Positions 31,885 to 40,597 of a stretch of DNA of 47,088 nucleotides are shown here, in pieces. Source of the DNA: Betaproteobacteria bacterium (GTDB taxonomy: Bacteria; Pseudomonadota; Gammaproteobacteria; Burkholderiales; Rhodocyclaceae); the NCBI GenBank assembly GCA_016208425.1, contig JACQYA010000017.1, positions 1 through 47,088 of the forward strand, written 5' to 3'. Positions within the stretch are counted from its first letter, which is position 1; the number at the start of each line of letters is the position of its first letter. The notes under the pieces were generated by a model, which did no database searches, had not been told where the DNA came from, and saw nothing but the letters and a program-made list of their open reading frames with translations. The translations under genes were made by a program, and so were the position numbers.

Positions 31885-33164
31885 TCCGTTTCATTTATTC
31901 CCTGCTGTTCTATCTCGCCACGCCGCTCGTCTGGCTCCGGCTGTTGTGGCGCGCGCGCAAGCAGCCCGAGTACCTGCAGCATCTGGGCGAACGTTACGCC
32001 TTCCATGGCGCGCGGCCCGCGCCGACACCGCCTCCTCTGATCTGGCTACACGCCGTCTCGGTCGGCGAAACCCGCGCAGCAGCGCCGCTGATCGAGGCGC
32101 TGCTGCGGGACTATCCCGCCCACCGGCTGTTGTTGACCCACATGACGCCCACCGGTCGCGCGAGCGGCCGCGAGTTGCTGCAAAAGCATCCGGGGCGACT
32201 GCTCCAGACCTACCTGCCCTATGACTTGCCGGATGCCTGCGCGCGTTTTTTCGACCATTTCCGACCCTCTTTGGGCTTGCTGATGGAAACCGAGCTGTGG
32301 CCCAACCTGGTGGCTGCGGCCGGACGGCGGAATATCCCTCTGGCGCTCGTCAACGCCAGGTTGTCGGCGCGTTCCGCACGCGGCTACCGGCGGTTGGTGG
32401 GCCTGTTTCGGCCGGCGCTCGCGTCACTGAGCGTCGTCGCCGCGCAGACCTCGGCCGACGCCGAGCGCCTGAGCGGCCTTGGCGCCCGCAAAGCCATCGT
32501 GTGCGGCAACCTGAAATTCGATGTCGCTCCGGCCGAAGAACTGTTGCAGCGGGGCAGGCGCTGGAAGCAGGTGCTGGGTTCGCGCCCGGTCTTGCTGGCG
32601 GCGAGCACGCGCGAAGGCGAGGAGGAACTCGTCCTCGACGCGCTCGCCGGGATGGGGGTTGCAAATCTGCTGCTGTTGCTGGTCCCCCGCCACCCACAGC
32701 GCTTCGACGAGGTGGCGGCGCTGGTTCGCGGCCGCCGCCTGGATCTGTGCCGGCGTAGCGCAGAAGCGCTTCCGGTGGCGGCGACGCAGGTCTGGCTGGG
32801 CGACAGCATGGGCGAAATGGCCGCCTACTACGCCGCGGCAGACCTGGCGCTGATCGGTGGCAGCCTGTTGCCGTTCGGCGGGCAAAACCTGATCGAAGCC
32901 GCAGCGTGCGGCTGCCCGGTGCTGGTGGGTACGCACACCTTCAACTTCGCGCTGGCGGCCGACGATGCCGTCGCGTGCGGCGCGGCGCGACGGGTCGCCA
33001 GCAGGGAAGAGCTAGCGAGGGTTGCCGGAACGCTGTTAAACGACGGCGCGGCGCTTGACGCGATGCGCCAATCTGCTGTCACCTTCAGCCGCGCGCACCG
33101 CGGCGCGACGGAGCGTACCGTGGCGCTGATTCGGGGAATTTTGCCGTCTCCAAGCACTATCTGA
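31881..33164 (+). CDS. waaA: 3-deoxy-D-manno-octulosonic acid (Kdo) transferase
   Basis: A 427-residue membrane-anchored enzyme that adds Kdo to lipid IVA. The GTG at 31881 overlaps the waaC stop and gives the usual start (VIRFIYSLLFYLATPLVWLR, an N-terminal membrane anchor). IWLHAVSVGETRAA contains the catalytic-base Glu, TPTGRASG and MMETELWPN-like LLMETELWPNL follow, and the GT-B C-terminal domain has IGGSLLPFGGQNLIEAAACG, the nucleotide-binding signature. Full length. No obvious terminator stem with a U tract follows. Confidence 0.96.
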   Translation: MIRFIYSLLFYLATPLVWLRLLWRARKQPEYLQHLGERYAFHGARPAPTPPPLIWLHAVSVGETRAAAPLIEALLRDYPAHRLLLTHMTPTGRASGRELLQKHPGRLLQTYLPYDLPDACARFFDHFRPSLGLLMETELWPNLVAAAGRRNIPLALVNARLSARSARGYRRLVGLFRPALASLSVVAAQTSADAERLSGLGARKAIVCGNLKFDVAPAEELLQRGRRWKQVLGSRPVLLAASTREGEEELVLDALAGMGVANLLLLLVPRHPQRFDEVAALVRGRRLDLCRRSAEALPVAATQVWLGDSMGEMAAYYAAADLALIGGSLLPFGGQNLIEAAACGCPVLVGTHTFNFALAADDAVACGAARRVASREELARVAGTLLNDGAALDAMRQSAVTFSRAHRGATERTVALIRGILPSPSTI

Positions 33165-33410
33165 TTCACGAAAGCGAGCCATCGCTTGTACAGAGAAAGC
33201 TACGAGGTTACTTCGCCAATTCCTTGCCGCACAGATACAGCGTCTTTGGTAATCCCCGGAATTACGCAACAATCAACAAACAACGAGGGCAAGCCTCGCA
33301 TTTCACCACCCTTTAGCACCCCTTAACTTAAATCTGGGTGTTGGGTAGACTGCCGAAGGGTTTTGTAAAGGATCGTGCCCACAACCCGAGTTTCAAACAC
33401 GGATTCGAAA

Positions 33411-34727
33411 TTACTTGGCTTCAAACAGCGCATTAACCTGCTGCAAGTCGTCCTCGCCCAGCGCACCGACAGCCGCTTTCAGCTTGAGTTGTGCCAGCAG
33501 CGTATCGAAGCGAGCCTTGGCCAGGTCTCTTTTTGTCGAGTAGAGCTGTTGTTCGGCGTTCAGCACGTCGATGTTAATGCGCACGCCGACTTCGTAGCCC
33601 AGCTTGTTCGACTCCAGCGCGCTGGCGCTCGACAGCAGCGCGGCTTCGAGTGCGCGCACCTGGGCCAGGCCGTTGACCACGCCCAGATAGGATTGGCGTG
33701 TGCCGAGCGCGGCGCTGCGCTTGACGCTTTCCAGAGAAAATAGCGCCGCGTCACGGTTAGCCACCGCCTCGCGGACTTTCGAGCTGACCAGACCCCCCTG
33801 GAAAATCGGGATGTTGAGCTGCAAACCGACGGTGCGCGTCGTGGTCTCCAGGCGGTTGGTGCCGAACTGGGATGCTCCGGCGTTGCTGTCGCCGTAGTTG
33901 GCGACGGCGTCCAGCGTCGGCAAGTGTCCGGCGCGGTTGCGCTCGACTTCCTTGTCCGCGAACTCCGCCGCAGCCTGCTGCGCCTGCACGAGAAAGCTGT
34001 TTTTTTCGGCGGCGTCGACCCACTGTTCCATGCCCGCCGGCCGCGGCGGCGCCAAGGTCGCCTCCGGTTTGAGGCGGTTGAGGTTGCCGGCGTCTTTTCC
34101 GACGATCACGCGCAACGCGAAACGCTTGATTTCGAGATCGCTTTCGGCGGCAATTTCCTGCGCGCTGGCCAGGTCGTAGCGCGACTGCGCCTCGTGCGTA
34201 TCGGTAATCGTCGCCGTGCCCACCTCGAAGTTCTTCTTCGCTTGTTCGAGCTGTTGGACGATGGCCGCCTTGTTGGCCTGCACCGCCCTCAGATTTTCCT
34301 CGGCATTGAGCACGTCGAAGTAGGCTTGCGCGACGCGCAGGATCAAGTCCTGGCGGGCTTGGGCGAAATTGGCCTCGGCCTGCACCACTTGCAGCTTCGA
34401 CTGGCCGTATTGCACATAGTTTTGCCAGCGAAACAGCGGTTGCGTGAGGTTGACGTTGTAGCCGTTAGTGTTGAACGCGCGGTCGATACCGTTGTAGATA
34501 TTGTCGTTCCAGGTGGTGCTGACCGCGGCGCCCAAGGTCGGCAGCAAGCCGGCCAAACCCTGGGGCAGCTTCTCGCGCCCCGCTTCGACGGTGGCGCGGG
34601 CAACAGCGTACTGCGCGTCGTTGGCCAGCGCCTCACGATAGACCTGCATCAGATCGGCGCCCTGCGCGGGACTCGCCGCCCACAGTGCCGCCAACGCGGC
34701 AAGAAGGCTATTTGTCGAACGCTTCAA
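33411..34727 (-). CDS. tolC: TolC-family outer membrane channel protein
   Basis: A 438-residue outer-membrane channel of type I secretion and tripartite efflux. A signal peptide ends at about residue 23 (SPAQGAD). Two repeats of the OEP fold follow, each with long heptad-rich helices and a beta segment: about residues 25-220 (LTQPLFRWQNYVQYGQSK, AYFDVLNAEENL) and 225-430 (LNIPIFQGGLVSSKVREA, YLGVVNGLAQVRALEAAL). TolC itself is somewhat longer and this has the short form common in betaproteobacteria. The gene follows the rhodanese and Pcm-like genes and shares the strand of an RND pump and its fusion protein upstream, for which it is a natural exit duct. Confidence 0.93.
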   Translation of the reverse strand: MKRSTNSLLAALAALWAASPAQGADLMQVYREALANDAQYAVARATVEAGREKLPQGLAGLLPTLGAAVSTTWNDNIYNGIDRAFNTNGYNVNLTQPLFRWQNYVQYGQSKLQVVQAEANFAQARQDLILRVAQAYFDVLNAEENLRAVQANKAAIVQQLEQAKKNFEVGTATITDTHEAQSRYDLASAQEIAAESDLEIKRFALRVIVGKDAGNLNRLKPEATLAPPRPAGMEQWVDAAEKNSFLVQAQQAAAEFADKEVERNRAGHLPTLDAVANYGDSNAGASQFGTNRLETTTRTVGLQLNIPIFQGGLVSSKVREAVANRDAALFSLESVKRSAALGTRQSYLGVVNGLAQVRALEAALLSSASALESNKLGYEVGVRINIDVLNAEQQLYSTKRDLAKARFDTLLAQLKLKAAVGALGEDDLQQVNALFEAK

Positions 34728-34739
34728 GGTGTCTCGCTT

Positions 34740-35081
34740 TCAGAATTTACGCAAAGCCGGATCGACGTCGCGTATCCACGCGCTGATGCCGCCGACAAGA
34801 TTGTGGATCGAACCGAAGCCGTTGCTTTCGAGAAACATGGCGACCTGCATGCTGCGCGCACCGTGCTCGCAGATCACGACGAGATCGGCGTGCCGGTCAA
34901 GCTCGGAGAGACGAAGGGGGATCGTATGCATCGGGATCAAGGTCGACCCCGCGATGTGCCCGCGCTCGTATTCCCAAGGTTGGCGGACGTCGATGAGCCG
35001 GGGCGTCGCGCTGCCGTTGCTTTCGGCGCCGTTGCATTCCGCCAGCCAGCCGGCAAGCTGATGGGTCGAGATTTGCTGCAT
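34740..35081 (-). CDS. Single-domain rhodanese-like protein
   Basis: A 113-residue cytoplasmic protein. LIDVRQPWEYERGHIAGSTLIPMHTIPLRL is the standard rhodanese N-terminal half, and the active-site loop CEHGARS retains the catalytic cysteine (about residue 71), so sulfur transfer is possible. It has no signal peptide. It lies 14 nt after the Pcm-like gene and 12 nt before tolC, an arrangement conserved in many betaproteobacteria; why these three genes travel together is not known. Confidence 0.9.
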   Translation of the reverse strand: MQQISTHQLAGWLAECNGAESNGSATPRLIDVRQPWEYERGHIAGSTLIPMHTIPLRLSELDRHADLVVICEHGARSMQVAMFLESNGFGSIHNLVGGISAWIRDVDPALRKF

Positions 35082-35095
35082 TCGCGTGTCGGAAA

Positions 35096-35785
35096 TCAGA
35101 AAACAAATCGCTCGCGTCGAACGGCATGGGTCAGCGGCGCGGCGGCGGTTTCAAAAAGGTCGATGGCGTTGAACGCGTCTTCGCCGGTGCGGATAAGCAG
35201 TTTTGCCTCCATGACGGGTTGTTCGCCGACGATGGCCACCAGGCGGCCGCCGACCTTGAGTTGCCGGAGCAACTCGTCGGGCAGCGACGGCAGCGAGCCG
35301 GAAATCACGATGGCGTCGTAAGGCGCGTGCGCCGCCCAGCCGCTGGCGGCGTCGCCGACCTCGACGGTAACATTGGCGATACCGGATCGTTGCAGCGCAC
35401 TTCTGGCCTGCTCGGCCAGCGCCGGATCGATCTCCACCGAATAAACGGTTTCGGCTTGCGATGCCAGCAAGGCGGCCATGTACCCGGTGCCGGTACCGAC
35501 TTCGAGCACCGTATCGGTACTTTTGATGCCGGCTTCCTGCAACAGACGCGCCTCGATTTTCGGCGACAGCATCGTTTGACCGGCGTTGCGATCTTTGCCG
35601 ATCGGCAACTCTAGGTCGGCAAAAGCCAGTGCCCTATACTCGGCCGGCACGAAATCCTCGCGCTTCACCACCGAGAGCAAGCCCAACACATCGGGATCCA
35701 GCACCTCCCAAGGGCGTATTTGCTGCTCGATCATGTTGAAGCGCGCCTGCTCGAAATCCATGCCCATTAAAGCCGTTGCCGCCAT
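35096..35785 (-). CDS. Protein-L-isoaspartate methyltransferase-like protein
   Basis: A 229-residue SAM-dependent methyltransferase of the Pcm family. MIEQQIRPWEVLDPDVL is the typical start region, VLEVGTGTGYMAALLA is the SAM-binding motif I. The segment that in true Pcm enzymes carries the substrate-contacting Ser/Thr is GQTMLSPKIEARLL here, unlike the usual GQTIS-type motif, so isoaspartyl repair activity is uncertain. Start 35785 is chosen because GGAGG lies 7 nt upstream; ATG 35761 (MDFEQARF) also fits the family. It is the first gene of pcm-like/rhodanese/tolC, with its own AT-rich upstream region. Confidence 0.85.
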   Translation of the reverse strand: MAATALMGMDFEQARFNMIEQQIRPWEVLDPDVLGLLSVVKREDFVPAEYRALAFADLELPIGKDRNAGQTMLSPKIEARLLQEAGIKSTDTVLEVGTGTGYMAALLASQAETVYSVEIDPALAEQARSALQRSGIANVTVEVGDAASGWAAHAPYDAIVISGSLPSLPDELLRQLKVGGRLVAIVGEQPVMEAKLLIRTGEDAFNAIDLFETAAAPLTHAVRRERFVF

Positions 35786-35808
35786 TGCGATCCTCCGTTA
35801 CATAGGTA

Positions 35809-35828
35809 ATATTAGCACTAACTAATAT
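35809..35828. promoter_or_regulatory. AT-rich inverted repeat upstream of the Pcm-like gene
   Basis: ATATTAG (35809-35815) and CTAATAT (35822-35828) form a perfect 7-bp inverted repeat with a 6-bp spacer, in an AT-rich island within GC-rich DNA and 24 bp before the gene's start. On the same strand as the gene, TATAAT (complement of 35849-35854) and TTGGCA (complement of 35834-35839) are possible promoter elements. The repeat may be an operator for pcm-rhodanese-tolC. Confidence 0.45.
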
Positions 35829-35856
35829 ATAGTTGCCAACTGCTTTTCATTATACC

Positions 35857-38787
35857 TTAGCCACTTGAGGCGGATTGGGGCGTGGCGGCCGGTATGTTGA
35901 CCGGTCTTACGCGATACCACGCGGCATATAGCGCCGGCAAGAAGAGCAGCGTCAGCAGCGTGGCAACGATCAAGCCACCCATGATCGCAACCGCCATCGG
36001 CCCCCAGAAGACGCTGCGCGTGAGCGGGATCATCGCCAGGATGGACGCCGCCGCCGTCAGCATGATCGGGCGAAAGCGCCTGACGGTCGAACCGACGATC
36101 GCCTCCCAGGTCGGCTTGCCCGCCTTTTCGTCCTGTTCGATCTGGTCGACCAGAATCACCGAGTTGCGCATAATCATCCCGGACAGTGCGATCACGCCGA
36201 GGTTGGCGACGAAACCGAAAGGCATCTGAAAAACGAGCAGGGCAATCGCCACGCCGATCAACCCCAGCGGGGCGGTGAGCAAGACCAGAACGGTGCGGCC
36301 GACGCTCTGCAACTGGATCATCAGCAGCGTGATGACACCGACCAGCATCAAGGGCATCACCGCCTTGATCGAGTCCTCTCCCTTGGCCGCCTCCTCCGTA
36401 GCGCCGCCGAGTTCGATGCGGAAGCCGGGTGGCAGGTGTTCGCGCACCTGGTCGAGCTGTGGGTCGATTTGCGCCGAAACAACCGGCGCTTGCGTGTTAT
36501 CGCGAATATCGGCGCGCACCGTGATTGTCGGCAGGCGATTGCGCCGGCTAATCAACCCCGCTTCCAGTTCGTAACGAATCTTCGCGACCTGGGCAAGCGG
36601 CACAGTGCGCCCGCTGGATGTGCGGATGTTGATGTCGGCCAGCGCCGAAATCCGTTGACGTTCGTCGCCGGCAGCGCGAACGACCACGTCGATCAGTTGG
36701 TCGCCTTCGCGTAACTGGGTGATGCTCATCCCGCTCAACAGCAGGTTGAGCGAGGTCGACAACTCCTGCGTACTGACGCCCAGGGCGCGCGCACGATCCT
36801 GGTCGATGTCGAGCGCGACGGTTTTACCCATCTCGCTCCAATCGAAGTTCACGCCTTTGACGTGCGGGTTGGCGCGCATCGTGGCGGCGACTTCTTCGGC
36901 CGCGCGTTGCAGTTCAGTCAGATCTTCGCCGGAGACACGGAATTGCACCGGGTAACCGACCGGTGGGCCGTTCTCCAGGCGCAATACGCGCGCGTGCAGC
37001 AGGCTCCATTCCCCGTCTTCGGCAGCGAAGCGCAGCTCAAGGCGTTGTTTGAGATCCTCGCGCGCCTGAAGATCGTGGGTCGTAATCACGAACTGCGCGA
37101 AGTTGTCGTTGAACAATTGTTGATCGAGCGGCAGGTAAAAGCGCGCACTGCCGTTGCCCGCGTAAGCGGCAAAATTCTTGACCGACTTCGCCATTTCCGG
37201 CTCGGTGAGCAGCATCTGTTCGAGTTTCCCGGTTTGCGCCTCGGTCGCTTTCAGCGATGCGCCTTGCGGCAGCCAGAGATCGACCAGCAATTCCGGCCGG
37301 CTGGACGCCGGGAAAAACTGCTTTTGCACACCGACATTGAGCGCGACCAGCGATAGAACGAAAGCCAGCAGCGTTGCGCTTATCACCGGCCAGCGCCGTC
37401 GCACGCACCACTCGACGCTGGCTCTGACGCGACGATAGAACGGCATGGCGTACAGATCTTCGCCGTGTTGTTGCGCTTTGGCCAGCAACTTCTTGTGGTC
37501 GAGAATCCGGTAGCCAAGATAAGGCGTAAACACGACCGCGACGACCCACGAAACCAGCAGGGCGATGGTCACCACGGCAAAAATCGAAAAGGTGTACTCG
37601 CCCGCACCCGACCTCGCAAAGCCGACCGGCGTAAACCCGGCCGCCGTAATCAGCGTTCCGGTGAGCATCGGAAAAGCCGTCGAGGTATAGGCAAAGGTCG
37701 CCGCGCGAAAGCGATCCCAGCCCTGTTCCATCTTCACCACCATCATTTCGACCGCGATGATCGCATCGTCGACCAGCAGGCCCAGCGCGATAATCAGCGC
37801 GCCCAGCGAGATGCGCTGCAAGTCCATGCCGAAAGCGGCCATCAGCAGGAAGGTCATGGCCAGCACCAGCGGAATCGACAGTGCGACCACGGCGCCGGTG
37901 CGCAAACCGAGGCTGAGGAAGGAAACGGTCAACACGATGACGATGGCTTCGGCAAGCGACGACATGAAGAGCGTGATCGACTGGCGAACGATTTCCGGCT
38001 GATCGGCGACGACATGGATATCGATCCCTTGCGGCAGGTCGCGTTGCAGGCGCGCCACTTCGCCGCGCAGCTTATCGCCTAGCGCGATCACATCGCCGCC
38101 CCTGTTCATCGCGATGGCGATGCCGATTGCGTCCTGTCCCTGCACGCGCATGCGGGGCGCCGGCGGATCGACAAAGCCCCGGCTGACCGTGGCGATATCG
38201 CCCAGCCGGAACAGCCGCCCGCCGGACTGGAGACCGATTCCACGAATACTGTCGAGCGAAGAAAATTGGCCGGACACCCGGAGTCGCACGCGATCCGAGG
38301 CGGTTTCAAAAAAGCCGGCGGGAGCCATCAAGCCGTCGCCGGTCAGCGCGAAAATGTTGATGAAGGTGTCGCCGAACTCATCGTTGATGAACGGCCCTTG
38401 CACACCCGCCGGGAAGGTGTGTTTGATGTCGCCGATCTTCTTGCGCACTTCGTACCAGGCTTCCGGCACACCCTTCTTCGGCGTGTAGTCTTTCAAAATG
38501 ATGAAGACCAGCGATTCGCCCGCTTTCGAGTTGGAGCGAATGACATCGACCCAAGGCGTATCCTGCAGCTTCTTCTCGATGCGCTCGGTCACCTGCTGTT
38601 CGACCTCGCGCGCCGTTGCGCCCGGCCACAGTGTGCGCACCACCATCGCCTTGAAAGTGAAATCCGGGTCTTCGGCGCGGCCGAGCTTGAAATAGGAAAG
38701 CACCCCGCCGACCATCAGCACGACGATCAGATAGGCCACCATGGCGCGGTGGCGCAGCGCCCATTCGGAAAGATTGAGCGGGGTCAT
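35857..38787 (-). CDS. RND efflux pump inner-membrane transporter, with internal in-frame deletion
   Basis: A 976-residue resistance-nodulation-division permease, proton-driven drug or metal export. The N-terminal TM (MVAYLIVVLMVGGVLSYFKLG), GRAEDPDFTFKAMVVRTLWPGA and the proton-relay Asp pair in GLLVDDAIIAVEMM are present, as are the second-half periplasmic and TM domains. At residues 150-156 the chain runs ALTGDG-LM-APAGFFETASDRV. In related pumps about 55 residues of the first porter subdomain lie between these two points, and the total is short of the usual 1,030 or so by the same amount. The frame is kept, junction near 38327-38335. The pump may be inactive, or the gap may be an assembly artefact. 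It starts 4 nt inside the fusion-protein gene. Confidence 0.9.
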   Translation of the reverse strand: MTPLNLSEWALRHRAMVAYLIVVLMVGGVLSYFKLGRAEDPDFTFKAMVVRTLWPGATAREVEQQVTERIEKKLQDTPWVDVIRSNSKAGESLVFIILKDYTPKKGVPEAWYEVRKKIGDIKHTFPAGVQGPFINDEFGDTFINIFALTGDGLMAPAGFFETASDRVRLRVSGQFSSLDSIRGIGLQSGGRLFRLGDIATVSRGFVDPPAPRMRVQGQDAIGIAIAMNRGGDVIALGDKLRGEVARLQRDLPQGIDIHVVADQPEIVRQSITLFMSSLAEAIVIVLTVSFLSLGLRTGAVVALSIPLVLAMTFLLMAAFGMDLQRISLGALIIALGLLVDDAIIAVEMMVVKMEQGWDRFRAATFAYTSTAFPMLTGTLITAAGFTPVGFARSGAGEYTFSIFAVVTIALLVSWVVAVVFTPYLGYRILDHKKLLAKAQQHGEDLYAMPFYRRVRASVEWCVRRRWPVISATLLAFVLSLVALNVGVQKQFFPASSRPELLVDLWLPQGASLKATEAQTGKLEQMLLTEPEMAKSVKNFAAYAGNGSARFYLPLDQQLFNDNFAQFVITTHDLQAREDLKQRLELRFAAEDGEWSLLHARVLRLENGPPVGYPVQFRVSGEDLTELQRAAEEVAATMRANPHVKGVNFDWSEMGKTVALDIDQDRARALGVSTQELSTSLNLLLSGMSITQLREGDQLIDVVVRAAGDERQRISALADINIRTSSGRTVPLAQVAKIRYELEAGLISRRNRLPTITVRADIRDNTQAPVVSAQIDPQLDQVREHLPPGFRIELGGATEEAAKGEDSIKAVMPLMLVGVITLLMIQLQSVGRTVLVLLTAPLGLIGVAIALLVFQMPFGFVANLGVIALSGMIMRNSVILVDQIEQDEKAGKPTWEAIVGSTVRRFRPIMLTAAASILAMIPLTRSVFWGPMAVAIMGGLIVATLLTLLFLPALYAAWYRVRPVNIPAATPQSASSG

Positions 38788-39851
38788 TTTGCGCTCGCCC
38801 GACCGGCGATTTTGACGGTCTCACCGGCGTTCAGCTTGTGCACGCCCGCCACCACGATCCGTTCGCCGGCTTTGGCTCCGCCGTTCAGCACGGCAAACTT
38901 TTCTCCGTAGGACGCGATGGCGACCGGTCGCAGCGATACCGCGTGCCCGGCATCGACGATCCACAGAGCGGGTTTGCCGTCCTGCTGGTAGATTGCCGCG
39001 AGCGGCACGGTCAGTCGCGGTTCGCCGCCGTTGCACGGAAAGCGGACATTGGCCGTCATGCCCAGCAGCAGTTTCGCGTCGGGTACGTCGGGCGTGACTA
39101 CCGCGACGCGCGCGGCGAAGGTGCGCGTCGCCGGGTCGGCCACCGGCGACAGCTCGCGCAACACGCCCTTGTATCTTGCCCGCTCGTCGGCCCAGAGAAA
39201 TACTTCGGCCACGCCGCCGACGCGCATTTCCGGCATGCGCGACTCGGGTATCGAAATCGCCACTTCCAGCGTATCGGCGCGCGCCACCCGAAAAACCGTC
39301 TGGCCGGCCGTCACCACCTGCCCGGCTTCGGCCGCAACCAGGCCGATGACGCCGGCCTGATCGGCCTTCAGCACCGTGTAGGCGCTCTGGTTGCGCGCCA
39401 GATCGGCCAGCGAGCGAGCCGCCGTCAAAGCGGCTTCCTTGCCGTCGAGCGCCGCCTGGCTGACGAAATTCCGGCCGCGCAGCTCCCGGTAGCGTTTCGC
39501 CTCGGCCTCGGCCAACGCCAGTTGCGCATTCGCCGAAACTGCCGAAAGCGCGCTGTCGGACGGATCGAGCCGGGCCAACACCTGTCCCGGCCTGACTGCT
39601 GCGCCCGCGTCGACGAGGCGTTCGACAATCTTGCCGGGAATGCGGAAACCGAGCTGCGTTTCATGGCGCGAGCGCACCTCGCCGGAATACACCGCTTCGT
39701 CGCCCCCGGCGAATTCTCCCAGAACCGCCGTCAATACCGGGCGCGGCGGTTCTGGGGGCGGCAGACTTTTGCCGCAGGCAGCGAGCAGGACAATCGCCGC
39801 CGTCCCGAAAAAGCGGGCAAACAGCGGCGAAGAACTGACAAGACAACTCAT
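38784..39851 (-). CDS. RND efflux periplasmic adaptor (membrane fusion protein, lipoprotein)
   Basis: A 355-residue periplasmic adaptor linking pump to TolC. A signal peptide with lipobox LLAAC (Cys26) anchors it in the inner membrane. The lipoyl domain halves (HETQLGFRIPGKIVERLVDAGAAVRPGQVLARLD and VIGLVAAEAGQVVTAGQTVF region), the alpha-helical hairpin (about 100-155) and the beta-barrel LEVAISIPESRMPEM follow. The last segment (AGERIVVAGVHKLNAGETVKI) is the membrane-proximal domain. It overlaps both neighbours by 4 nt, forming a TetR-MFP-RND operon. Confidence 0.92.
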   Translation of the reverse strand: MSCLVSSSPLFARFFGTAAIVLLAACGKSLPPPEPPRPVLTAVLGEFAGGDEAVYSGEVRSRHETQLGFRIPGKIVERLVDAGAAVRPGQVLARLDPSDSALSAVSANAQLALAEAEAKRYRELRGRNFVSQAALDGKEAALTAARSLADLARNQSAYTVLKADQAGVIGLVAAEAGQVVTAGQTVFRVARADTLEVAISIPESRMPEMRVGGVAEVFLWADERARYKGVLRELSPVADPATRTFAARVAVVTPDVPDAKLLLGMTANVRFPCNGGEPRLTVPLAAIYQQDGKPALWIVDAGHAVSLRPVAIASYGEKFAVLNGGAKAGERIVVAGVHKLNAGETVKIAGRASAK

Positions 39852-40540
39852 ATTTGCGCTCCGGTTAGACGCAAGCCGTGCACCAGCAAATCAAAATGCG
39901 TCTCAAGATAGGTTTCGGCATCGCTTTCCTGCTCGCAAAAGCATAGCGAACAACGCCAGATGGCCAGCATCAGCAACGGTGCGATGATGACGTCGATGGC
40001 CGTTTCGACATCGAGCTGACGAAACTCGCCACGCGCTATGCCCCGCTGCAAGACCGTTCGTAGTAGCGCCCGGCCGCGAATGATGACCCGCTCGTGGTAG
40101 TAATGGGCGATTTCCGGGAAATTGCGCGATTCTGAGACGATCAGTTTCGTCACGCCGGCCAGCCGCGTCGCGCCGATCTGCTGCCACCAGCCGAACAGCA
40201 GGTCGCGCAGTAGATCGACCGACGAGCCACCATGCTCGGCCAGCACCTGTTCGGCGGCGGCCAGCGCGGGAACGATGCCTTCCTCGACCACCGCCTTGAA
40301 CAGCGCTTCCTTGCTGTCGAAGTAAAGGTAAAGCGTGCCCTTCGACACCCCGGCGCGCGCCGCCACGTCATCCAGCCGCGTCGCGGCGAACCCTTTTTCG
40401 ACGAAGAGATCCAGCGCTGCGGCGGTCAGCTCGGACGGCCGCGCATCCTTGCGCCGACGGCGCGGCTCCTTGGTGTCGGAAATGCTGGAGGAGACGTTGG
40501 GGGATGCGCTAGAAGAGACGGAAGGAACGATAGCGTTCAT
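39848..40540 (-). CDS. TetR/AcrR family repressor of the RND operon
   Basis: A 230-residue regulator. After a basic Ser-rich N-terminus (PRRRRKDARPSE), the HTH is TRLDDVAARAGVSKGTLYLYFDSKEALF (about residues 50-77), typical of TetR. The C-terminal ligand domain carries a cysteine-containing helix (WRCSLCFCEQES). Start ATG 40540 is preferred; ATG 40549 is in frame three codons upstream but closer to the operator. The first gene of the operon, directly downstream of a perfect palindrome, so autorepression with release by a pump substrate is likely. Confidence 0.9.
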   Translation of the reverse strand: MNAIVPSVSSSASPNVSSSISDTKEPRRRRKDARPSELTAAALDLFVEKGFAATRLDDVAARAGVSKGTLYLYFDSKEALFKAVVEEGIVPALAAAEQVLAEHGGSSVDLLRDLLFGWWQQIGATRLAGVTKLIVSESRNFPEIAHYYHERVIIRGRALLRTVLQRGIARGEFRQLDVETAIDVIIAPLLMLAIWRCSLCFCEQESDAETYLETHFDLLVHGLRLTGAQI

Positions 40541-40555
40541 TGAAAACATATAATG

Positions 40556-40569
40556 ACTGACCGGTCAGT
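40556..40569. promoter_or_regulatory. TetR-type operator, perfect 14-bp palindrome
   Basis: ACTGACCGGTCAGT is perfectly self-complementary, 15 bp before the TetR start (40540) and 105 bp before the divergent membrane-protein gene. The TGACCGGTCA core is of the kind bound by AcrR/TetR-family efflux regulators. It overlaps -10-like AT stretches on both strands (TATAAT at 40549-40554, TATAAC at 40572-40577), so one dimer could control both directions. Confidence 0.75.
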
Positions 40570-40597
40570 AATATAACGAACCGAAAGGGGGGAGTCA

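Noticed and set aside
33165-33410. Terminator for waaA or tolC in the convergent gap
   Set aside because: Only short stems (CGAGG-GCAAG-CCTCG at 33284-33298, GTAAT-N7-ATTAC nearby) without U tracts; too weak to call.
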